NCBI RefSeq assembly: GCF_026790145.1
Contig: NZ_JALAMS010000049.1
Span: forward strand, 1 to 64,000
Reading direction: 5' to 3'
Origin: Bacillus_I endophytica_A
GTDB lineage: Bacteria > Bacillota > Bacilli > Bacillales > Bacillaceae_H
Length of the DNA stretch: 64,000 bases
This document shows, one piece after another, positions 43,234 through 51,695 of this stretch. Position 1 is the stretch's first letter; each line of letters opens with the position of its first letter. The notes under the pieces were generated by a model. That model saw nothing but the letters and a program-made list of their open reading frames with translations, was not told the origin of the DNA and ran no database searches. Both the position numbers and the translations under genes were made by a program.

Positions 43234-43860
43234 ATGAGCAGTAGTATAACTGTAAAATCAAACAACTAATAGATTGTTGAAGGTGTTCAATTTAAAAGTG
43301 AAATGCTCATTACGGCTTCAGGCACATACATGGCTAATCTCTCGGAAGATGATTTTGTAAAGTTTAATATTTTTACAGGTCAAAACTATAGTGAGAGGAA
43401 AGTTTCAAAAGAAACACCCATGCATCTGGGAATTTATCAGAAGCGTGAAGACATAAAAGCTATCTTACATTCTTCGCCATTCTATACCACTCTGTTTGCA
43501 TGTAGTAATGAAGGAATACTTTCTGAATTATTCGTGGAAACAATGTATTATTTAGAGGATATTTCCTATATAGACTATTTTCATCCTGGTTCACAAGAGT
43601 TAGCTGAAGCCGTAACTACTCAATCATTTCATTCTAATATAATTATCATGAGAAATCATGGAGTAGTAGTATTGGATGATTCATTATTAGAAGCTCAAAT
43701 GAGACTACAAACTTTAGAGATGGCATGTCGTATGATTTTAAAAGCAAAAGAATCAGGGATTAAACTTAGCTTAATTCCACAGAAAACAGTACAAAGTTTT
43801 TTAAATGATTCATTTTATAAACCGAAAAAGAAAATGAATAACTCCATTGAGTCTAGCTGA
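43234..43860 (+). pseudogene. Class II aldolase/adducin-family protein, N-terminus decayed
   Basis: The frame MLITASGTYMANLSEDDF to SLIPQKTVQSF from ATG 43303 is a class II aldolase lacking its N-terminal helix and substrate loop. The same frame continues upstream through two stops (TAA, TAG) to SSSITVKSNN at 43234, a relic of the GN-x-S-x-R motif. The metal site is also changed: the usual H-x-H after AIL reads HSS, although ETPMH and RNHGVVV remain. It resembles OtnC-type 3-oxo-tetronate 4-phosphate decarboxylases. With no ribosome site and one zinc His lost it is most likely inactive. Confidence 0.75.
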
Positions 43861-44038
43861 AAAATGGGGCAAAAGAAGACGGTTACTAAAGAAACTATTT
43901 TAGATGTCTTTATTGCATTATCAAAAACCTTTTTACGTAATCTATTGAGGATTTTATATCCTTTGTATCAGTACCAATAAGTTTTAAATAGATACTGCTA
44001 TGTTGTTGACAGACGAAAGATAGAAAAGAGGGAGAGTA

Positions 44039-45325
44039 ATGGGACAAATAATAGGAGTGGTAGCTGATGATACCACCGGAGCAAACGATATAGGAATTAT
44101 GTTTAGTAATAAGGGATACACAGCTAAAGTTCAAATATTTGAGGAAGAAATGAATGTTAAAGGGGATGCTGATGTCATTATTGTAGATACAGATAGTCGA
44201 TTAGATTCGGATAATTTAAGCTATCAAAAAGTGTATGGAGCTACAGAGAAATTACAAGAGACTGGGTGTTCTATGTTTTTCAAGAAGACGTGCTCAGTTT
44301 TCCGTGGGAATATTGGCAAAGAGTTTGATGCTATGTTAGATGCGCTCGGTGAGGAATTTGCTATTATCAGCTTAGCATTCCCGAAGAATGGGAGAACAAC
44401 AATAGGAGGAATGCATACTGTTTATGGACAGCCATTAGAATGTTCAGCATTTGCTAATGATCCTGTGCATCCTATGAAGGAATCAGATTTAGTATCCATT
44501 TTACAAAAGCAAACCCTTAGAAAAGTAACATATGTAGATTTATCTATTGTAAGACAAGGAGCAACAGTTTTACGACGGACAATTGAAGAAATAAGAAAGC
44601 ATTTTAATTATTGTATTATTGATAGTGAAACTCAATCAGATTTAACTATTGTAGCTGAAGCAATCCATGATTACAAAATTTTAGGTGGAAGTTCAGCTAT
44701 CGCCGAAGAGTTGCCTAAATTTTTAGGAAAAAAATCTACAAATAACTTAGTGACCGATTTAAACATTGAAGATCAAAATGGAGTACTTGTTGTTTCAGGA
44801 AGTTTAACTCCTCAAACAAGAGCGCAAACAGCACACCTTATTTCTTCTGGAGTCCCTTGTAAAGTTTTTGACTCTAGAAAAGTATTTTCACCTGTTGAAT
44901 ATGATAAAGAAGTTATGCGTGTTTCCTTAGAAGCTCAAAAGCTGTTAATTCAAGGAGAAGATGTTTTAATCATGGCCGACAACAACAAAGACATTATCTT
45001 AGAGACTAAGGAGATGGGCAAAAAATTAGGAATTGATCCTCTTTCAATTAGCAAGATGGTATCTGCCGCAATCTCAAATGTCACAAAGATTATTGTAGAT
45101 CAAGTTGATTTAAAAAGACTCATTGTAGCAGGTGGAGATACTGCTGGAACAGTCAGTAGAAAGTTGGACATCAAGGGAAACTATGTGTTGAAAGAGATTG
45201 AAACAGGTTTACCATCAGGACTAGCCATAGGACGCCATATGTTAATAGTTTTGAAATCAGGTAGTTTTGGAGGGGAAGAATTTCTGTCTCTTGCCATTAA
45301 ACACCTAAGAAATCTTTCACACTAA
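44039..45325 (+). CDS. Four-carbon acid sugar kinase (DUF1537 family)
   Basis: A 428-residue kinase of the OtnK/DtnK type, which phosphorylates threonate, erythronate or 3-oxo-tetronate. The N-terminal domain (residues 1-240) has GVVADDTTGANDIG, FPKNGRTTIGG and DPVHPMKES. The C-terminal domain (from about residue 255) has VVSGSLTPQTRAQ, the ATP-site AGGDTAGTV near residue 362, and KSGSFGGEEF. The substrate-domain motif usually written KKxDSTLRGN reads KKTCSVFRGN here, an Asp-to-Cys change that may alter specificity. ATG behind GAGGGAGAG. It is the last gene of the island. Confidence 0.9.
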   Translation: MGQIIGVVADDTTGANDIGIMFSNKGYTAKVQIFEEEMNVKGDADVIIVDTDSRLDSDNLSYQKVYGATEKLQETGCSMFFKKTCSVFRGNIGKEFDAMLDALGEEFAIISLAFPKNGRTTIGGMHTVYGQPLECSAFANDPVHPMKESDLVSILQKQTLRKVTYVDLSIVRQGATVLRRTIEEIRKHFNYCIIDSETQSDLTIVAEAIHDYKILGGSSAIAEELPKFLGKKSTNNLVTDLNIEDQNGVLVVSGSLTPQTRAQTAHLISSGVPCKVFDSRKVFSPVEYDKEVMRVSLEAQKLLIQGEDVLIMADNNKDIILETKEMGKKLGIDPLSISKMVSAAISNVTKIIVDQVDLKRLIVAGGDTAGTVSRKLDIKGNYVLKEIETGLPSGLAIGRHMLIVLKSGSFGGEEFLSLAIKHLRNLSH

Positions 45326-45438
45326 AATGAAGGAGAGGAGATAGTAATTTTCTTTTCTAATATATCTTTATGTACAGAATCTCAAAAAGCATATTAAGAC
45401 TTTTTAATTTAATTACTGTCCATAAAAATTTACCTTAA

Positions 45439-45492
45439 GGAAAAGAAAAAGCACAAACTCGTTGTTAATCACGGGTTTGTGCTTTTATTACT
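45439..45492 (+). repeat. Dispersed hairpin terminator element, copy 4
   Basis: AGGAAAAGAAAAAGCACAAAC, loop TCGTTGTTAATCACG, GGTTTGTGCTTTTATTAC (written in parts). Stem GCACAAAC pairs with GTTTGTGC perfectly. It closes the kinase gene transcript; TTATGTAGACTAGG follows at 45508. Confidence 0.75.
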
Positions 45493-45603
45493 TCCTTAAA
45501 AAGATTTATGTAGACTAGGTTTATATATAATATACATTCTAAAAAGAAAAAATATGATAAAATTTCCATATGTAAATCACTTTTATTAATATAAAAGGAG
45601 AGT

Positions 45604-46023
45604 GTGATTATAATTATGAAGAGGAAAAAATATATTGATTTGAGCCATACGATTCAAGATGGAATTATAACTTATAAGGGGCTTCCTGCTCCAATCATTT
45701 GTGATTATTTAAGTCGAGAAGAATCTCGAAAACATTACGGAGAAGGAACAGAATTTCAAATTGGAAAAATAGAAATGGTGTCTAATACAGGAACTTATAT
45801 TGATGTTCCATTTCATAGGTATGCTAATGGAAAAGATCTATCGGAAATACCAATTGATAAGATAGCTGGTCTAGAAGGAATTATCGTTCATATTGATGAA
45901 AATAAAAAAGAGATTAATGAAGATGTGTTTTATGATTTTGATATCGAAGGAAAAGCTGTCCTTATTCACACAGGTTGGGACCAATACTGGAATACAGATC
46001 AATACTTTGAAAATCATCCATAG
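45604..46023 (+). pseudogene. Cyclase-family (kynurenine-formamidase-like) protein, C-terminally truncated
   Basis: The 139-residue frame KKYIDLSHTIQDGIITYKG, then SNTGTYIDVPFHRYANG, KAVLIHTGWDQYWNTD and YFENHP ends at TAG 46021-46023. Cyclase-family metal hydrolases normally continue for about 70 more residues after YF-x-x-HP with the AA-x-WL and GID segments that complete the active site. The next bases contain more stops and no continuation. The metal motif is GTYIDVPFH where most members have GTHxDxPxH, so a His is also lost. Probably inactive. GTG 45604 or ATG 45616 may start it behind AAAAGGAG. Confidence 0.7.
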
Positions 46024-46214
46024 TGTTTCTCTTAGTGCTTTTAGTATGTTTTCGTCTTTTACTCTATTCATGCTGAATTCTTTTGTATAAAATGAAAGCC
46101 ATGCATTTACCGTACATGATTTAACTGTGTTGAGATTTTTAAGGTTTTTGTTTTTTTGCTATAATGACCACTATGTAGATCTAACTTTTAATAAAGAGGA
46201 AAGTAGAGTGGATT

Positions 46215-46811
46215 ATGGAAAATAATGTTTTTGAACAGATGGCAAAAAGATATGATACAGAAGAAAGAATTGAATTAGCTAAAATTATAGTTAAGGAAGT
46301 AAGAACAGAATTACGAAATAGTAAATCAAAGTCTTTAATAGACTATGGGAGTGGTACTGGTCTAATTGGTTTAGAATTATCAGATTTAGTAGATTCTATT
46401 TTGTTGGTTGATTCATCAAAACAAATGTTGGAGGTTGCGAAAGCTAAAATTTCTCAAAAAGAAATTACTAACTCAAAGGTACTTTATTCAGATTTTACTC
46501 AAGGAACTCCTGACCTCAAAGCAGATATAGTGTTAATGTCACTAGTCCTTCTTCATATTCCAGATACTAAAAAAATTTTACAAGAATTGTTTAACGTTTT
46601 AAATGATGAGGGCAAGCTAATCATTATTGATTTTGATAAAAATCATAAGATAAATCATCCGAAAGTTCACAACGGTTTTTTACATGAAGAACTGAAAAAA
46701 ATGTTATCCCAAGTTGGATTTAAATCAATTAAAATTAAGACATTCTATCATGGTAATCGTATCTTTATGAATCAAGACGCTTCAATGTTTATATCCAGCA
46801 GTATAAAGTGA
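46215..46811 (+). CDS. Class I SAM-dependent methyltransferase
   Basis: A 198-residue Rossmann-fold methyltransferase. Motif I is LIDYGSGTGLIGLELSD near residue 45, motif II acidic end LLVDSSKQML near residue 67, and the motif IV-like region ADIVLMSLVLLHIPDTKKILQEL near residue 105. It has no additional domain, so it is a small-molecule methyltransferase of unknown substrate. ATG 46215 follows AAAGAGGAAAG with somewhat long spacing. Monocistronic, followed by the terminator at 46977. Confidence 0.9.
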   Translation: MENNVFEQMAKRYDTEERIELAKIIVKEVRTELRNSKSKSLIDYGSGTGLIGLELSDLVDSILLVDSSKQMLEVAKAKISQKEITNSKVLYSDFTQGTPDLKADIVLMSLVLLHIPDTKKILQELFNVLNDEGKLIIIDFDKNHKINHPKVHNGFLHEELKKMLSQVGFKSIKIKTFYHGNRIFMNQDASMFISSSIK

Positions 46812-46976
46812 TTTTTGTTTTTTTATTTCTTAGTTCATATAATCTCGATTAGCAAAGGAAGCAGTCATATTAAGGCATTAAGTCACTTTTTATCTTTCTC
46901 TTTTTTATGTATATAAAGATGAAATCCCTTGAGCGCCTAGAGGATGTTGGAAATAAAACTTCATAATATACGCCAT

Positions 46977-47021
46977 CAAAAAAATAAGACTGCCCCTTGT
47001 CTGTGAGGGAGTCTTATTTTT
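46977..47021. terminator. Bidirectional terminator
   Basis: AAAAAATAAGACT-CCCT pairs with AGGG-AGTCTTATTTTTT with a small mismatch. It lies between the methyltransferase and the convergent RDD gene. Confidence 0.85.
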
Positions 47022-47111
47022 TAGTGTTCTTATGTGAAATTTTACATCAGAATTGTACAGATTAAGTAAGATGAAAACCTCCATTTTGGGATCCTTAGAG
47101 TTGGTACCTAC

Positions 47112-47558
47112 TTAACTTGCAGCTGTATGTTTATCTTCCATTTCGTCAGGTTTTGCATATGTAACATAGGTACCTGCCATCAAATCATGCAGACTTCTCT
47201 TATCTTTACGGAAAACAACCATAAAAAGACTCACAATTAAAGCAATACCTAATGTAAGACTATAAACAATTCCGGCTACGAGAACTCGTAATAGCATCGC
47301 TCCAATTCCAAGCTTCTTTCCATTTACTTTTACAATCCTAACACCAACGATTCGTTTTCCAATTGTATACCCTGACCATAAAATAGGTACAGCAACGGTA
47401 TAGATAACCCCTAAAATTGAGATAACAGGGTCATTTTCATTGAATTCTCCTGTAAGTAAAAAAACAATAAGGGTTAAAGGAATACTGACAATTACACCAT
47501 CTAATAGGTTGCCTAAAAGGCGTATCCAAAATCCCGCTGGTTTTATCACCTGATTCAT
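47112..47558 (-). CDS. RDD family membrane protein
   Basis: A 148-residue membrane protein with three to four helices. The RDD domain starts PAGFWIRLLGNLLDGVIVSIPLTLIV, has the family Arg and Asp pair in helix 1, and the YTIGKRIVGVRIVKVNGKKLG loop near residue 72, and ends KDKRSLHDLMAGTYVTYAKP. RDD proteins include putative Na+/H+ antiporters, but most are uncharacterised. ATG 47558 lies behind AAAGGAGGAAAG; a longer frame reaches upstream through the ribosome site and is rejected. Confidence 0.88.
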   Translation of the reverse strand: MNQVIKPAGFWIRLLGNLLDGVIVSIPLTLIVFLLTGEFNENDPVISILGVIYTVAVPILWSGYTIGKRIVGVRIVKVNGKKLGIGAMLLRVLVAGIVYSLTLGIALIVSLFMVVFRKDKRSLHDLMAGTYVTYAKPDEMEDKHTAAS

Positions 47559-48341
47559 TTTATCTTTCCTCCTTTTTTGTACAATACCCATTTGTCAATA
47601 TAAATAGGCTCGTACATGATCGTAACATGGATATACGTGTAGATAAAAAATATAAAATATTTAAAATTTATTCATATTTTCTCTTTTGTAAAAGAGGTGA
47701 AGAGATGACAAATGTAAAATGAAAGTTATTTGATATTGATCTGTCTAATAAGTCTCTATTATATAAAGTTAATGTATCTAGGACCTGTTTTATTTCCTTC
47801 TCATTACAAAAAATAAGACATTTTTTGCAATAAAAGTCATGCTGGTCATTGATTCACTACTATGTAGTTTAATAGATTTAAAAATATGTGGATAAAGTAA
47901 TTACTAATCTGACTTCATGATTCATCAATTTTGGTTTTTGTCAAATATCTAAATAGACCTTCTCGCCTGCAATTTCTATGGTAGAAATCGTTTCATTTAT
48001 TGATAGAATCAAAGATCGTATCAATATCTAATGAGGAATTTTAGCTTCCGGTAAGTTCATGTATCTTGCCTCATTTATTATTCTTACTTTTAGAACTTAA
48101 TATATTTATGTTTATTGGTGTAAAACACACAAATTTTTCATAGAAGTATACATAGATTTATATTTTTTTAATATTGATAATTATAAATATTAAAAAATAT
48201 CGAAAGGAGGTCGGTACATAGAGTTTTGTTGTTATTTTGATAATTATTAAAAAAGAAAGTCAATTATGTATATTTTTGAAGGCGAAATAATTCATCAATA
48301 ATAACCAGAATGTTACGACAATAAATGGAGGTCGTTGAAAA
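47559..48341. other. Long intergenic region before the leucine-degradation operon
   Basis: About 780 AT-rich bases. It includes a five-codon frame behind GAGGTGAAGAG at 47694-47720, a strong but unused AAAGGAGG at 48202-48209, and the inverted repeat at 48164. No real gene was seen. It is the likely control region of the operon. Confidence 0.5.
48164..48197. promoter_or_regulatory. AT-rich 12-bp inverted repeat upstream of the leucine operon
   Basis: TTTTTTAATATT (48164-48175) and AATATTAAAAAA (48186-48197) are perfect inverted arms separated by ten bases, 145 bases before the first gene. It may be a regulator site, or AT-rich chance. Confidence 0.45.
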
Positions 48342-49481
48342 ATGAATTTTGATTTAACGAAAGAACAAGAGATGATACGTAAGTTAATTCGGGATTTTTC
48401 GGAAGCAGAAGTTGCTCCTGGAGCAGATGAACGAGATCGGACGGGAGCATTTCCTTATGAAATGTTTTCAAAATTAGCAGAGTTAGGAATCATGGGTCTT
48501 CCATTCCCAGAAAAATACGGGGGTGGTGATGCTGACGCAATCAGCTTTGCCATTGTCGTTGAAGAGTTAAGCCGTGTTTGTGCATCAGCAGGAATCACAT
48601 ATTCAGCTCATATTTCATTAGGGGGAGAACCTCTTAATTTGTTTGGTACCCATGAGCAAAAAGAGAGATACTTAACGCCAATTTGTACAGGAGAGTCATT
48701 TGGGGCATTTGGTTTGACTGAACCAAATGCAGGCTCCGATGCCGGGGGAACACAAACAACCGCAGTTCTTGATGGGGATGAGTGGGTCATTAATGGCTCA
48801 AAATGTTTTATTACTAATGCAAGCTATGCCAAACATCTTGCCGTTACGGCCGTAACAGATCGCTCAAAAGGAATTAATGGAATTAGCGCATTTATCGTTC
48901 CAACGAACGCACCAGGGTTTACTGTTATCAATAATTACGAAAAAATGGGTCTTCAATCTTCAAATACAACAGAATTAATCTTGGAAAATGTAAGGGTTCC
49001 CAAAGATAATTTGCTGGGAACAGAAGGAGAGGGTTTCAAGCAATTTTTAGCGACCCTTGATGGCGGAAGAATTGGAATCGGGGCAATGGCCGTTGGACTT
49101 GCACAGGGCGCTTATGAAAAATCACTTCAGTATGCAAAGGAAAGAAAACAGTTTGGAAAAAGTCTATCGAACTTCCAGGCAATCCAATTTAAATTGGCCG
49201 ATATGGCAATGAATATTGAAATTGCCCGGAATATGGTTTACAAAGCAGCCTGGTTGAAGGAGCAAGGCCGAATCTTTAAAAAAGAGGCAGCATACGCAAA
49301 ATTATTTGCCTCCGAAATATGCATGCGCGCATGTGATCAAGCGGTTCAAATTCATGGCGGTTATGGATATATGAAAGAATATCAAGTTGAGCGGTTTTTC
49401 CGTGATGCGAAGCTTCTGGAAATTGGGGAAGGAACATCTGAAGTTCAGCGTATGGTAATCGCAAAACAAATAGGATGCTAA
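48342..49481 (+). CDS. yngJ: Acyl-CoA dehydrogenase (isovaleryl-CoA dehydrogenase-like)
   Basis: A 379-residue FAD enzyme. Landmarks are EELSRVCASAGITYSAHISLGG, FGLTEPNAGSDAGGTQT near residue 125, NGSKCFITNAS, and the C-terminal QIHGGYGYMKEYQVERFFRDAKLLEIGEGTSEVQR with catalytic Glu in the EGTSE motif, the short-chain and isovaleryl type arrangement. It starts the leucine-degradation operon, oxidising isovaleryl-CoA to 3-methylcrotonyl-CoA with ETF as electron acceptor. Operon order matches the B. subtilis yngJIHGFE cluster. ATG 48342 behind TGGAGG. Confidence 0.9.
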   Translation: MNFDLTKEQEMIRKLIRDFSEAEVAPGADERDRTGAFPYEMFSKLAELGIMGLPFPEKYGGGDADAISFAIVVEELSRVCASAGITYSAHISLGGEPLNLFGTHEQKERYLTPICTGESFGAFGLTEPNAGSDAGGTQTTAVLDGDEWVINGSKCFITNASYAKHLAVTAVTDRSKGINGISAFIVPTNAPGFTVINNYEKMGLQSSNTTELILENVRVPKDNLLGTEGEGFKQFLATLDGGRIGIGAMAVGLAQGAYEKSLQYAKERKQFGKSLSNFQAIQFKLADMAMNIEIARNMVYKAAWLKEQGRIFKKEAAYAKLFASEICMRACDQAVQIHGGYGYMKEYQVERFFRDAKLLEIGEGTSEVQRMVIAKQIGC

Positions 49482-49527
49482 ATCCATTTTTGTAATGGCT
49501 TTCAAAAAATGATAAAGGAGTAACTCC

Positions 49528-51495
49528 ATGGATATCAATGGAATTTCACAAGTAGTTGCAAACAGTAAACTTATGTTTCCTAATAAAGAAAAGGTACGCT
49601 CTACCTCCATTGGAAGCATAGAAGCTTTTCAAGAACTTCTTCGACAATCCCAAGAAGATCCTGCTGCCTTTTGGGATAGCGCAGCCCGTGACCTTGTGTG
49701 GTATGAACCTTGGAAAGAAACCATTAGTGGACAACTCCCTGATTTTCATTTTTTTGTCGACGGCATTAGCAACCCAAGTATCAATTTACTTGACCGGCAT
49801 ATAGTTAATGGAGCAGGTAACCGGACAGCTCTCATTTGGGAGGGGGAAAACGGAGACACAAAAATTTATACCTATAATATGCTTCTTGCGGAAGTGAATC
49901 GATTTGCGAATGTTCTTCGTTCATTTGGGGTGAAAAAAGGTGATTGTGTAGCTATTTTTCTTCCAAATCTGGCCGAAGCATTTATTGCCGTGTTAGCGTG
50001 TTTTCGTATTGGTGCTATTTACAACACTATTTTCTCAGGTTATTCCGAAAAGTCATTGAAAGACCGTCTCATCAGCTTTGGCCCAAAAGTAGTGGTAACT
50101 GCGGATGCAACAGAACGTCGGGGTAAAGCCATTCGATTAAAAGAAAAAGTTGATCAAGTTTTACCAATTATTCCATCTGTTGAAGCAGTCATTGTTGTCA
50201 ACCGCTTAGGCTTAGCAGTTCAAATGAAAGAAGAGCGTGATTACTGGTGGCACGAGCTTACAAAAACAGCAAGCATCGTTTGTGAACCTGAGAGAATAGA
50301 AGCGAATGAGAGTGGGATTGTGTTCTATACAAGTGGTACGACAGGAAAACCTAAAGGTGTCGTTCATTCTGGAATGGCTTTTGTTATTCAAAATTACACA
50401 TATGCCAAGTATCATATGGATCACCACAATGATGATGTTTTCTGGTGTACTGCTGATATTGGGTGGTTAACGATGCATATTTGGGGTATTACTGGTGCTT
50501 TAGCGAATGGTGTAACAACCGTTGTCTATGAGGGAGCAGTTGATTATCCAGAAAAGAATCGCTTTTATCAAATTATTGAAAAATATCGGGTGAATAAGTT
50601 ATTTACCGCTCCAACTGCATTGAGAATGTTAAAAAGTATGGGAGAAAAACCATTAGAACAATTTGATTTATCTTGTCTTGATGTCATTTCTCTTGTGGGA
50701 GAACCTTTTGATATTGAAACATGGCATTGGACATATGAAGTTTTAGGAAAGAAAAAGGTATATATCAATAATACTTGGGGTCAAACGGAAACAGCGGGAT
50801 CTCCTATCGCAGGAGCAGCCTGGCTGACGCCAATGAAACCTGGTTCCGCAGGGACTCAATTTTTAGGCGCAGTTTTTGATGTTGTTAATGAAGAAGGCAA
50901 TCCAATTAAACCTGGTCAGTTAGGAAACTTAGTAATTAGAAAACCATTTCCTATGCTGTGCCGTACACTTTGGAAAGAACCGGAGCGATATTACGCATCC
51001 TATTTTAGCCAAGTAGAAGGAAGTTATTATGCCAGCGATCTTGCATTGATAGATGAAGATGGATATATATGGGTAGTTGGCCGTTCTGATGACGCACTCA
51101 ATGTGGCAGGGCATCGGTTAAGTACGTTGGAAATGGAAAGTGCTGTACTTGAATGCGAAGGCGTTTTTGAATGCGCTGTCATTGGGATTCCTGATGAAAT
51201 AAAAGGGGAAGTTCCTTTAGTATTTGCCCGTCTAGCTGATGGTTTTGAAGGTAACGAAGAGATGATAGAACGGATAAATAGGAGTATCATCCAACAAATT
51301 GGTAAGATTGCCAGTCCAAAAGCAATAATTATGACTAATATGTTACCGAAAACAGTAAGTGGAAAAATTATGCGGCGTTTATTAAAGGAAATTGTTGCAA
51401 CAGGAAAGGTAGCTGGTGACATTACAGGACTTGAAGATCCATCAACTGTTGTAGAAATACAGAAGATCGTTGCTAGTAAATTATCAGCTATATAA
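49528..51495 (+). CDS. Acyl-CoA synthetase (acetyl-CoA synthetase-like, wide pocket predicted)
   Basis: A 655-residue AMP-forming acyl-CoA synthetase with the N-terminal ACAS_N segment (FWDSAARDLVWYEPWKET near residue 48), the P-loop VFYTSGTTGKPKGVVHS near residue 275, NNTWGQTETAGSPI near residue 425, and the C-terminal acetylation-site lysine in LPKTVSGKIMRRLL. True acetyl-CoA synthetases have TWWQTE; here the second Trp is Gly, the change that enlarges the acyl pocket. It likely activates isovalerate or another branched or longer acid. It sits in the yngI position of the operon but is about 100 residues longer than typical YngI. Confidence 0.88.
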   Translation: MDINGISQVVANSKLMFPNKEKVRSTSIGSIEAFQELLRQSQEDPAAFWDSAARDLVWYEPWKETISGQLPDFHFFVDGISNPSINLLDRHIVNGAGNRTALIWEGENGDTKIYTYNMLLAEVNRFANVLRSFGVKKGDCVAIFLPNLAEAFIAVLACFRIGAIYNTIFSGYSEKSLKDRLISFGPKVVVTADATERRGKAIRLKEKVDQVLPIIPSVEAVIVVNRLGLAVQMKEERDYWWHELTKTASIVCEPERIEANESGIVFYTSGTTGKPKGVVHSGMAFVIQNYTYAKYHMDHHNDDVFWCTADIGWLTMHIWGITGALANGVTTVVYEGAVDYPEKNRFYQIIEKYRVNKLFTAPTALRMLKSMGEKPLEQFDLSCLDVISLVGEPFDIETWHWTYEVLGKKKVYINNTWGQTETAGSPIAGAAWLTPMKPGSAGTQFLGAVFDVVNEEGNPIKPGQLGNLVIRKPFPMLCRTLWKEPERYYASYFSQVEGSYYASDLALIDEDGYIWVVGRSDDALNVAGHRLSTLEMESAVLECEGVFECAVIGIPDEIKGEVPLVFARLADGFEGNEEMIERINRSIIQQIGKIASPKAIIMTNMLPKTVSGKIMRRLLKEIVATGKVAGDITGLEDPSTVVEIQKIVASKLSAI

Positions 51496-51695
51496 TGTTT
51501 TATTTGGGTCAGTCATTTGTTCATAAAATGCTCAGCAAATGCCTCGTTCCATCTAATCTTTCTCTTTGTAATCACTAGATTGGCAGTTAAAGATGAAGCT
51601 ATAGATAGATGCACATATCTCTATAACATAAAAATTTAAGCTTCATGATGATACACAAAGATCTGATGAAATAAAAGATAGAAAGGGCGGAAAGT

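Noticed and set aside
43864..43980. 38-residue frame MGQKKTVTKETILDVFIALS and onward
   Set aside because: Vaguely like a TetR N-terminus, but no ribosome site and too short; could be a relic.
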